A DNA stretch of 64,000 nucleotides, taken from the NCBI GenBank assembly GCA_037367405.1, contig JAZKJV010002334.1, positions 620,001-684,000 of the forward strand, read 5' to 3'. This stretch comes from Ottelia alismoides (taxonomy: Eukaryota; Streptophyta; Magnoliopsida; Alismatales; Hydrocharitaceae). Each line of letters starts with the position of its first letter. The first letter of the stretch is position 1. A program made the position numbers and the translations under genes. Below the pieces are notes generated by a model. It did no database searches and was not told the origin of the DNA. It saw nothing but the letters and a program-made list of their open reading frames with translations. Positions 46,701-58,700 of the stretch are shown here, piece by piece.

Positions 46701-49700
46701 CGCTACCTAAAAGACTCGCCGGGACAAGGATTCTTCTATGGAGCAAATGGTCACACAAATCTTACTGCATATGCTGACGCCGATTATGCAAGCTCTCCTG
46801 AAGACGTCGATCTACAACTGGATATGCCATGACGGTAGGAGGAAACCAGGTTAGTTGGAGGAGCAAGAAACAAGCAGTTGTCTCAAGATCTAGTGTTGAG
46901 GCTGAATATAGAGCAATGGCTCAGGCTACATGTGAGATCATATGGTTGCTCACTTTTCTACAAGAACTAAATGTTGCTACATCCACTCCTATTCCCTTGT
47001 ACTGTGACAACAAATCAGCTACCTACATTGCTACCAATCCTGTGTTCCATGAGAACAATACATATTGAGATGATTGTCACTTTATCAGAGATGTTGTACG
47101 AGGAGGAAAGATAACCACGCCGCACATTCCAACAGATCTTCAACTTGTTGATATTTTTACCAAGGCAGTGACTAAGAAGCGGCTTTCCTGGATAACTTCC
47201 AAGTTGGGCATGATTGATGAATATGCTCCAACTTAGGGGGAGTGTTAGAGATTACCGTAAATTGATGTTTCTTTATTTATCATTGTTTCCTTACTATCAC
47301 GGTTTTTTTAGTTATCATTGTAACCCCACAGGGGTATTTATGTAAGTTCCCCCCTAAGCACCCTAGGGTTTAGTCCTATATAAGGACCCCTAGACCTCAC
47401 AGAATAAACAAACAATATTCTTCTCTTCTTTTCTCCACATGAAATATGTAGAAGATATTGATTCTTTTTTTCTTAGAAATTATGGGGATAGGTTATAACG
47501 AGAGGGAAGATATGGATGTTTCTTTAGAGAAACTGGAACACAATCTTTCGGTTATTACCTTGGACAGGTATATCTCTATCTTGTTTTTCTAGAATGGATG
47601 GAATTTTGAAAATAATTTTAAGAATGTGTCTTCTATATAATTTTAAAAATCTAATTTTGGACACGTATAATTGTAAATAGAATGATTAATTTATAAAATT
47701 TTCTATACAAGTACGATCATGTCATTCATAAACATGCAAATGTAGTTATAATGTGTTCATTATTTCATCAATAATATCCCTTTATAAGCCTAATTTAATT
47801 ATTTTTTTCTTTACTTATTTCATTCATAATAGGTAAAAAGAGCAAACGATAATTGCATCAAACATAGACAAGAACCGCAAAAGTTACTTAATTTAATGCA
47901 TTTCATATTTTTTATTGAATTTAACCATTTGTCTCAAGGCTTTTTACGTATCCATGTTATTTTTCACAAAATAGAATTGTAAAGTCGAATATTCTATTCT
48001 TCGAAACTTGGAATATATTTTAGATAAAATTAGTTTATACTAATTAAATTAAGATTAATTAACATCTAGATTCGAAATAAACAATCGAATTTGAATATCC
48101 GAAACTTATAATGGATTTAATTTGAATCCAGATTAGCAATTTCGTTTAAAAATCGATTCAAGTTCGGATTTGAAAATTTTATAATGAATTGAATCTAAAT
48201 CCAGGTGGATTCAGAGGTATTCGATTCGATTAGCACCGCTAGAATGTTCCTTGTCTCCTGTGATCACTACCAACTCTGACCTTACCAAAAAGTGGCATCC
48301 AGCTACGACACCAAGCCCATACTTGTTGTCTATGATGGCATCCCTCCGTCATAATTTTTTGTAACTAATCATCCCACCATCACCATAATCTAGTACACCT
48401 CGACCGGCATGATCTGGAAAGTCGAATTTCTAGTCCACAGCATAGTCGTCATCACGAGGCATAACTTGTGGGGAGAAAATATGAAGTAATTATGAATGAG
48501 GATCATAGGGCTCTCTTATATAGAGAGGAGGAACTCTAGAGGGAAAATTACATCAAAGATAAAAGAAATAGAAAATACATAAAAGATAAAGAAAGATAAA
48601 TACATATCTCAATATTACCCCTCAAATCAGAGCATAGATGCCAATCATGCTCAACTTGGAATCACATCTCTGGAATGGTCCTCCGGATAGATCCTTGGTG
48701 AAAACATATGTTGTATGTTCCCCTGAGTTGATGTGGGAAGTAGAGATAAAACCCTTCTGAATCATGTCACGTGTATAATGACAATCTACTTCAATGTGTG
48801 TGGTACCCTCGTAGAAGGCAGCGTTATTGGCTTTGATAAGAGCAGCATGGTTATCACATTGCAACTGCATAGGAAAAGGCGAATCAATAGTTAGGTCTAT
48901 CAGAACGGATACGACCCACATCATCGTAGTACTCCTCTACACCATGGCTCTGTACTCTGACTCAGTACTAGATTTAGAACCCACGGTTTGCTGCTTGATC
49001 TTACATGATACCAAATAGCTTCCTATGAATACTGCAAAACCAGATATAGATTCCATGTCCTTGGGGCATCCTGCATAGTATGCATCAGCACATGTCGTGA
49101 TGGAAAGGGATGTCCCCATCTGCTAAAAAACAATCATGTACCTAGAGACGACTTCATATACCTCAGGATCATGTGAACCGCACCCATGTGCGCTTGTCTC
49201 GACTACTCCATAATCTCACTTAACTTTGCTCACAACAAAGGAGATATATGACCTAGCAAGTCACATAGAGGAGCTTCCCAACAAGCTCCATGTATCTTCG
49301 TTTGTCCACCTCCTCTATATCATCATCATCTAGCTTCATGCTAGTATCCATAGGAGCAGTGGTAGATATGTGGTCTGTTGTGCATTTTTTTGACAAGAGA
49401 TCTATAACATACTTCTTCTGGACCATCACAAGACCTCGCTAGTTTCCGCAAAGTCCTTGGATAGTATCGCAGTTCACCAAGGTTTTTGGTGGAAAACTAT
49501 TGTCCAAGAAACTCCTTAGTTGCACTAATACCATGTACATCATCTCTTGTAAAAATAATATCGTCAACATAAACCAGAATAACGATACATCTCTGAGTCT
49601 TCTGAACAAATAGTAAATGATCTGCAATCAATCTCGTGAATTCCTCATGCTCTATCAAATTCCAAGAGCTTATGGAACTTAATGGCATAGATAGCCTATG

Positions 49701-52700
49701 AAGCTAGCATACCTTCCCAAACTCCCCTCAACAACGAACCTAAGCGGTTGCTTGCATATAGACCTCCTATAAGTCATCATATAGTTGGTGAGGCGATGAA
49801 CTTCTGAGAATCAACAAGGGTTTGGTGGAATGGAACGGAAAAGGAGAGGTCTAGATATCTAGCGATGATCTGGTCAATATGGATTGTCATAAATGGCATC
49901 GTGTTCCAGGAGTGTGTCTATGGTGAAAATGTGGTGGCGCATGTAAAGGTGCTTGTTGAGAGTTGGAACATGTAATTTCTTACTTTTGTTTCGCCTACTA
50001 TAGGCTTGTAATTTACAAAGGTGATAAATGGTGAAATTTTGGGGCACACATTTAAATAGTGGAGGCACTTTTTTCCTTCAAAAAAAGCAAATCATCGTAT
50101 AAAAGCATATTACACATTCTGCTGAGATAGGGACTAGTCTCGTACCACTGCAACAAAGAGGAGGATCAGAAAAATAGAATGGTGGGCCATTAGTGAGAAT
50201 GTATCCTGATAGTCCGCCCATGAATTTAGGTGGACCCACGAACCATAAGCTGAAACTTGTAGCGATCAACATTGTCATTTGCATGGTGCCTCACCGCAAA
50301 GATACCTGTCAGGGATAACTTGTCATAACAAGGAGTGAGATGGTGAGCAAATGCCACGGAACCAAAAAACACATGGTGTTAGAGAGAAAAGATCCTTATC
50401 GGAAAATGCAATCAGAATAGGAACATTGTCTCCTAACACGGATTATGATATTCGATGACCAGATAACAAATAGTAAGAATTGCATCACCCCAGAAGGAGT
50501 GGGGAGCACGACTTTGAATAAGGAAGGTCCTCGTCACATCAAGAAAATGACGGTATTTACATTGAGCAACACCATTCTGTTGCGAGGTGTACATACAAAA
50601 AGTCTGGTGTATAATGCCAAGAGAGCTGAAGAATTGAAAAAGTTGTGTAGTGCAAAACTCCAAGGTATTGTCAAAGCGAACATACTTAATATTAGCAGAA
50701 AAAATATTCTTTGTCATGAACAAAAGTTTGAATAACAAACGCAGCCTTAGACTTGTTTTTCAAAAGAAAAACTCGTGAACTAGAAAAGTCATCAACCGCT
50801 ACAAGATAGAATTAGTGTGCCTCTGATGGTTAAGGACACGATTGGGACCCCCAGTATCAAAATGGAGCAACTAAAATAAAGTAGTGCTACTATGACTCAG
50901 GCGACCAAGAAAACTAGATTGGTGATGCTTCCTAAGATGGCAATCCTCGCACTAAAAGGTAGACCGAGAAGGAATTTGCGGAAGGACTATATACAGTGTT
51001 TGCAAAGGAAGGTGATCAAACCGAAGATGCCACATGTATGGGACCCAATGGGAATGGAAGAAGCACAAGCAGACAGAGACTAGACCAGATTGTAGAGACC
51101 TCCTTTCTCACGGCCACATAAATTCACCCTGTCCATGATTATATTCAAAAATACAAGAGAGGAAGGGTCAAATATGGTACGACAATATAAATCCTCAGTG
51201 ATCTGACTAACTGATAATAAATTCATGGAAAAGTCATGTGCATGAAGAACATTCTACAGATGCATATACTGTGCAAAAGAATCTCCCCTTGTGTTGTAAT
51301 GGGAGAGTGTGTCCTATCTATAATAATAGTGAATTTGTCTGGATGAACTAATTTGTAGGAAGAGATTTGAGCTATGTCCCCACAGTAATGAGATGCATAT
51401 GAATCCACGATCCACTCAGAGAAGGTCTGCACTGTGACAACTAGCGAGGGTGATATACCTGAAGTGCTAGCAAAGGCTCAGGCAACAACATATAAAGAAT
51501 CCAAAGGAGCACTAGAGGGTCTGGTAGTATGAGTCATGATCTCCCTCATACATGAGACTAGATCATCATACTTCTACTCAGTAGAAGTGGCAAGTGTAAT
51601 AGGAGTCTCAACCGGCTCTGCGACACATGCAAACATGGAAAAACCATTCTTATGATAGCATGTATCCTCTGAGTAGCAAGAACAATGACGGAATGTGCAA
51701 GTCTAATGACGACATCCCACACCTCTGCCACAAACATCGTGTCCTCTGAACCGAGAAGAACTTCCTCTACCACGAGATGCAGTCGTGGCAGAATAGGTCC
51801 GAAGAGATGTTGGAGAAGGGAATGTAATCATGTCGAGTCTACTGTAAGCTTCCTCCATGGGAGGTATGGATGCACATGCAAGTAATTGAAACTGTGCGAC
51901 ATCATATTCAAGGTCGAGAGCTGCCTATAAAACTCCAATTAAGGTGGCATTTCCTTATGCATTATGCCACTATGGAGATGTTATCGGAGGCATGAAGTTG
52001 TAAAGCTTCACAGACATGCCCCTGAGAGACAAATAGAAAGTATAAAGAGGATGATCATTCTGCTTGAATGTGAAGATGTTATACTGGAGTTGTAGTATCT
52101 CTGTCCCATTCCTCGCTTGAGAATAGGTGACAGCGAAGATTTCCCACATTGCCATGGATGTGGGCTGATGTAGGCTATCATCGGATATCTACATGGTAAG
52201 AATACCAATTGGCCAGATGCAGACGTATGTGTTATCTTGCTCCCACATGGCATTAACCCCGGTCTAGGTCGGCTTATCATGGTTCATAATGTACTTCTTC
52301 CCATTGCACCTCATAAAGCTCATGAACTGCATGGCTCATAGCTTGTAATTGATCTTATCCATCTCCGTGATGGGTATCAGACCTTTGAAGGTGCCTGAAT
52401 ATGATAGGTCGACCTTGTTCTCTGACATGATGTTGGAAAAAGAAGAGAGTGGGGTTGTAAACTCATGCAAATGTGTCTACACAATCATACGGGGAATTGT
52501 GTGTATGTGTGAAGACTCAAGCCACAATTGTTCCCATCAACTACGGGACCACTCTAGGACCGGTGAGATGATTCAGTGGTCTGAAATCACCCTTTTCTAT
52601 CAAAAACAGACCTCTCAGAGGTCCCGGATGCAAAATAAATGTCGAAAAGAAAGATCTGAAGATCTGGCAGCCTAGGCAACACCCAAGAAGCCATGCTGGG

Positions 52701-55700
52701 TCATGGTTGGGATGCATGAATGGTGCCACCCTTTGATGGTGCTGTCATTGGGCCCTAGGAGAGGTATCGCAAGGCACCAAAGATACCCCTAGGCAGTGCT
52801 GAGCAAGGTTGGAAAGCACCACCAGCAGCCCTATGTGGTACTGTTGGGGAATAAGGATGTCGTCGAGGGTTTATCTCGTGAGAAAGGGGAGGTTAGGCGG
52901 CTGTCACTTCCAAGGGAGACAAGGGAGGAATGGCGGCGAAAGGGATGGTTGTGGGGGGCGGGGCGTGTATGGCTCATGCTTCGATCTAGGACCATCGCTC
53001 CGATACCATATGGAGAGAACATATGAACTAATTATGAATGGGGGACATAGGACTCTCTTAAATAGAGAGGAGAACCTCTATAGGGTAAATTACATAATAG
53101 AGATGAAAGTAATAGAAAATACATAAAGATAAGGAAAGATAAATATATCTCTCAACATAACCCACAACTTCCAGACGCCTCATCAACTCATCAGTGAAGG
53201 AGGCGATTCAACCTCCGGACCTGTTAACTCCACCAATCTCCCCATAGGCACCACCGCATCCTCTAGACAATGACATCTCGACAAAGACCTGTTGACAACT
53301 CCACCAATCTCCCCATAGGCACCACCGCATCCTCTAGACAATGACATCTCGACAAAAAACAGAGAGGCCACTTCAGTTAGAAATACATTTAATGCATATG
53401 AGTAGCAGTATACTGGCAGCTTGCAAGGATAGCAAGACAAGAGCGGAGCCCGAAAGTATCCATTCACTAATCCTTTAACCCAAAAGAAACCATCAGAAAT
53501 GCCGCATGTAGTGGTGCTCTGTTATATCCATTTACTTCTAAACCATAAACTGAAACAAAAATCAAAACTAAATAACATTAAAGCACAGAAAACTGATAAA
53601 TCAAAGCCCTCGTCGTTGATTTTTATCTAGTCCATTTGGCTTTCATTTCAGATTTTGTGTCACTTTCTCGTTCATTTTCTAGCTTCCAGTAGTGACTATT
53701 ACACTTCTAAAAAATTAAAAGCATTACCTTTAGATTTACTCTATATTGATAAAAATATGGATAAGCAGATAAGCCACTGGACTAAGACAATATCTTGAGG
53801 TAAACTTATTGTGGTATAAGTATAGTCTCATAGCACATCCTTCAAGAATTGGAGCAAATATCTTTCTATTAAAAGCATTACTTTGAGAATTAATCTATAT
53901 TGGTGTAAAAATCGGTGACCAAAGACCCATTTGGTCGGTGGATACAAACAACAACAAAGCCTTTTCTATAATTAAGTAGGGTCAGCTACACGGATTCTTC
54001 GCATCCGTTCAGATCTATCTTGGGTCAATCCCGGGCTTATATCCAAAAAATTAAGATCCCTTTGTATAGTCTCTTTCCAACACTTCTTGGGCAGTTCTCG
54101 CTTTCTCTTAGCCGGCTCAACATCTCAACACTCACATCTCCTAACTGGTGCATCAGTTGACCTTCTTTGCAAATGACCAAACCATCTTAAGCGGTTTTCT
54201 CGCATCTTATCCCCGATCGGAGCTACACCAACTTTCTTTCTGATTGCATCATTCTGAATCCGATCTTTACGTGTGTGTGTTCACGCATCCACCTCAACAT
54301 TTTCATTTCTGCTACAGCCATTCTCTGCACACGTCTATGGTTTACACGCCAACATGCAGATCCATAAAGCATAACAGGTCTCACGGCTGCTTTGTAAAAT
54401 TTTCCTTTAATTTTTAAAGGAATATTCTTATCACAGAGAACAGCAAAGGCTCCTCTCCACTTTAGTCAGCCTGCATTTATTCTATTAGTAACATCTTCAC
54501 TAATTTCCCCATCATGTTGCAAAATAGATCCCATATATCTAAAAGAATCTCTCTTCCGGATGTTATTGTCACCAATTTTCACCTCGATTCCTTCACCATT
54601 GCTTCCATCAAAGGTGCACTCCATGTATTCCGTCTTAACCCTACTTATACGTAATCCTTTAGTCTCCAATGCATGTCTCCAGACCTCAAGCTTCTCATTT
54701 ACTCCATCTCCAATCTCGCTAATAAACACAATATCATCACCAAATAGCATACACCAAGGTAACTCATCTTGAATGTGACTAGTCAACTCGTCCATAATCA
54801 AAATAAAAAAGAAATGGACTCAAAGCTGAACCTTGATGTAAACCAATGTTGATGTTAAAATAGTTGATCTTCCTAGATGGGGTTATTACACAAGATAAAG
54901 CCTTATCATACATGTCCTTTATGAGGTTAATGTATAGGACAGATACTTGTCTCTTCTTCAAAACTCTCCACAATATCTCTCGTGGGACAGAATCATAAGC
55001 CTTCTCTAAATCAATAAAGATCATATGAAGGTTCTTCCTTTTAACTCTATAAATCTCCATTGTTCTCCTCAGCAAATGGATGGCTTCAATAGTTGAGCGA
55101 CCTGACATGAATCTGAATAGATTATATTTTACTTTGGAAACTTGCCTCAACCTTCTTTCAATCACACGTTCTCAAATTTCCATAGTGTGACTCATCAGCT
55201 TGATACCTCTGTAATTTGAACACTTTTGAATATCTCCTTTATTCTTATAAAGAGGCACCACAACACTCCTCCTCCAATCGTAATGCATTTTCTTGCTTCG
55301 TCAAATAACATTGAATAGATTCGTAAGCCACGTCAATCCACGCGCACCTAAAACTCTTCATACTTCTACATAGATGGTGGATAAATGGGCAATAATCCCT
55401 GGACGAAGAGTTAAACTTGTTCTTGTATAAGTATTGTTAGAGAATGTAATAAGTGGGTAATTGGATCTCACTAAGATCCAATTACCCCACTCAAGTTTAG
55501 TCCCACATGGATGAGCAGTGGGACTCCGATCTGTCTGAAAGGCTATATAAGGAGCCCCTCACCTCCTGTACTCATTGAGAAATTCAATAGAATATCTGCC
55601 CCTTTGAGGGCTTCTCACGTGGTTTCATCACACTCCTTAGGGAGTAGGGTTCCACGTAAATCTTCATGTTCTTGGTGTTTATTATTTTGTTTATCAATTT

Positions 55701-58700
55701 CGCTTCTGCTTCTCAAATTACAACATGGTATCAGAGCAGTCGATTCTGTGGATTCGATTGTGAGTTTATTTTATAACTTTATCTTTTGATTCATGTTCAT
55801 GATCAATTCCAAGTTCTGGAAATCTGGTGTTCACGTTCTGTACAAGTTCTAGGGTTCATATTGGAACCCTAGTTCCAGACCTAAAGATGTCATGCTCTAG
55901 AAGCAGCCTACTGATGAACGTCAAATTCGGCTCTACAATAATGTGGAATTATGCTGTAGTATAGGAGGCGAATTTGGTTCAGCAAAAACCACAGACTTTG
56001 AATGCTGTGGAATATTTATACTTGGCAAGTGTACCAAGGTCGAACACAGGGACACAGCTGCCTAATCAGAGTATTGAATTTCGATTCATGGAGGCATAAT
56101 GTCAATTAATTTCAGTTTCAGGTCCATATGAAAATTATGATGCACTGTGCTATTTACAAGGCAATGCCATGGTGCATGCAATTTTTTATTTTGTTTTTAT
56201 GCAAGTTAAAATGATGCATGGGCAAAAAATGTAAGAGAATATGCGTGATGAATAAAATGTCAGAAATACCTACAATTATACCCTAAAATGAGAGCAACGT
56301 AATATAGAATGAAATTAGAGCCAATTTGAACACATCATTAAAAATCGGTCATCAAATCAATCAAGACAAGTAGAGCATGGTCCCATTTTTCACATAAAAA
56401 ATCACTTAAATTAAAAACAGCGTCAAATGGAACAAGCATGCTAAAATGTAGAGGACAAAACAAGGATCAAAACGACACTAAAATCATGCAATTTGAACCT
56501 ACTATGCTCAAGTTATGCTAAAAACAGTGCAAGGGCATAATTGTAATAAAAATGCAATAAAATAAAGGGATAAATATTGCATTTAGGTCCGTTGAGGGAC
56601 CAAAATGCAAATAGCAAAAACCGCCTAGGCCCAGTTGCAATTTGTCCATTTGCGCGCAGGGGCATATTTGTAATTTTAGAAAGCTTCAAGGGCCTCCCTA
56701 TAAATAACCCCAGGAGCGCACATGAGGCACGCGCCTAGAGGACCAGAATGCAAATACTTGAAACTTCAGGGTCTTCTGTGCAAACTACCCAGTCCTCACG
56801 TGCGGTGCACGTGAGGGCCCAGGCTCGGACGGCGGCTCGGGCTCGGGGCTACGTGGCGAGGTCTGGAGGTTTGGCTCTAGGTTCGGTTGTCCCGAGCCTG
56901 CTGGTCTGGAGAGGAGGCTCGGGACGCCACGTGTCTTCATCCTGGCCGTCCGATCACGTAGATCGGACGGCACCTGTAGCGTCTCCTCCGCCGCGAGTCA
57001 CCGGTGGAGGCGGGGCTCCGGCGACACGCGAAGAGCTCCGCCGAGCTCCTGAGGGTTCCCTGAGGGTCGGCGAAGATAGCGGCAAGTCTGGCGGAGGTCA
57101 TGGATGCACGGCGAAGCTCCATGGCTGATCGGCGGTGGCGCTTGGTGGAGTTTCGCCGGAAGGGAGGAGCTCGAAGGTGCTCCGATGCGAACTCCAGCGA
57201 ATCAAAGTCCCTGCAGTGGTTAGTTTAGCCGAAGCGAGTGCATCGTGTGTGCGAGTGAGGTGAGGTAAGTGGGGGCCAGGAAGGTGACGGGAGCGGTGGC
57301 CCTGGGCTCCATCTCCGGCGAAGCAGAGGAGGAGGTAGCGCTTGGTGGTTAGGGTCGTGGAGAAGGGAAGGTGCTGTCGGAGGGGGTTGGCGATGATCGG
57401 AGTGGTCTGGCGGAGCTTAAGGAATGAACGGATGAGGGTGACGGTGGTTGTAGGTGGGGTAATAATTCGGGGAAAAATGAAAGAAAAAGAAGGAGGAAGA
57501 AGACCTCATCGGGGAGGGGAACCCGGTGAATGTATTGGCCTGGGTTGGGCTCCATTGGAGCCCTGGTCGTCGCACATCGAGGTTGGCCCTTCCTCGGTCT
57601 CGGCGGAGCACGGTGGCGCCGAAACATGGCCAGAAGGCCATGGATCACACCTGGGTTGTCACGGCCATCTTCGCCTCGAGATACAGCTCCTCCGCTGTCA
57701 CCGGAGAGCTAGAGGTTGAGCCGGAGTCCCCGTGAATGGTGGATGGGTCTCAGTGGTGGCGGAGAGACGCTTAAATAGGTGGAGTTTGACTGGGCATTAC
57801 ATGGCGGGGAGGGGAGTTTCGATGGAGGTTTTAATGGTGAGGGAATGATGGGGGAGGGTTGTGGACGTTTGCGCGAGGAAGGCGGGGAATAGGGCTACGT
57901 GGAGGGACGTTTTGATGTGAAGGAGATGGTCGGAGGTCCTTCCTAAAATAGGAAGGGGGCGGTGGTTTAACGTGATGTAACGGCTGGAGAAGGGGGTGTC
58001 TGGAGGTAGGGGATGATTGGTCAACCGTTGGATCGGACCAACCATTGGATCTAGCGATCCAACGGTCAGGATGATTGCGATGACTGAAGGTGGAGATCAG
58101 ATCATACGATCTGATCGTGTGGCCAGGAAGTAGGCGGAGGCGAGTGGTTGGGATTGAATGAGGGGGCGATCTAACGGTGATGGATAGAGAGGCGACATGG
58201 CAGGTGGTAGGCCGTAGGATAAGAATGGGATCAGAGGCCTGAGATGGGGGAAGACGTGGCGCAAGGGAAGGCGTTAGATGGTGAGATGATTGGACGACTG
58301 TGGATGGGGCGCGGAGTAATGGTGGAGATCTGATCTGAGATCAGATCGGGCGGCTGAGGGATGATGCGCGATGAAGGGCTCAGATGCGAGCGGGATTGGA
58401 GTGATCCAACGGCCTAGGAGGCCGCCGGGTGGCGAGAGATGAAGTGGGCCACGTGGGCGCTCCAGAGAGCGCCACGTGGCCCAATCAGAAAAATTCAAAA
58501 TCTAAATACAAAGATAAATACAAAAGAAATAGTTAGAGGCCGAATTGGGAAAAAGTCAAAACATGAAAGTTGCTCGTCTCGACGAGATCTACAACTTTCA
58601 TGTTGGTCAAAAGGCCAAAAGAGATCATCTGTACAAAAGCTATTTTTGGGGGTATTTTCAAGGGGATAAAAACACCGATTTTGTGGTTTTGATTTGTTTT

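Larger units (their letters stand above)
41671..47439 (+). mobile_element. Ty1/copia retrotransposon, near complete, mutated
   Basis: LTRs 41,671-41,867 and 47,243-47,439 are 197 bp each, TGTTAGAGATTACCGTA to CTCCACA. The 5' LTR is followed by TGGTATCAGGGC (primer site) and the 3' LTR preceded by ACTTAGGGGGAG (polypurine tract). The flanks AGAAA and TGAAA agree at 4 of 5. Gag, protease, integrase, reverse transcriptase and RNase H follow in copia order on the plus strand, with several stops and frameshifts. A 643-bp hAT MITE splits the integrase. The LTRs contain CCTATATAAGGACCCC. Confidence 0.93.
40114..48241. mobile_element. hAT-type DNA element, perfect 8-bp TSD, host of a copia
   Basis: Ends TAGGGATGCTAAT and the inverse ATTAGCACCGCTA. 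The 8-bp duplication GAATGTTC is perfect (40,106-40,113 and 48,242-48,249). CGATTCGAATTC-like subterminal repeats lie at both ends. The span is 8,128 bp, of which 5.8 kb is a later copia insertion; the element itself is about 2.35 kb. It has no recognisable transposase. A C-rich coding-like stretch (40,470-40,880) and the text around 47,445-47,590 may be captured sequence. Confidence 0.85.
48467..53157 (-). mobile_element. Degenerate Ty1/copia, minus strand
   Basis: LTRs 48,467-48,614 (148 bp) and 53,009-53,157 (149 bp) share CTCTCTTATATAGAGAGGAG-like and AATAGAAAATACATAAA blocks. The flanks TAACT (48,462-48,466) and TAACC (53,158-53,162) agree at 4 of 5. TGGTATCGGAGCGATGG (minus, from 53,008) is the primer site and TTTGAGGGGTAA the polypurine tract. 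Gag, protease, integrase, RT and RNase H fragments follow in order on the minus strand, with many stops and deletions. It is the same family as the copia at 14.3-18.7 kb. In the ALF4 intron it lies in the sense direction. Confidence 0.88.
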
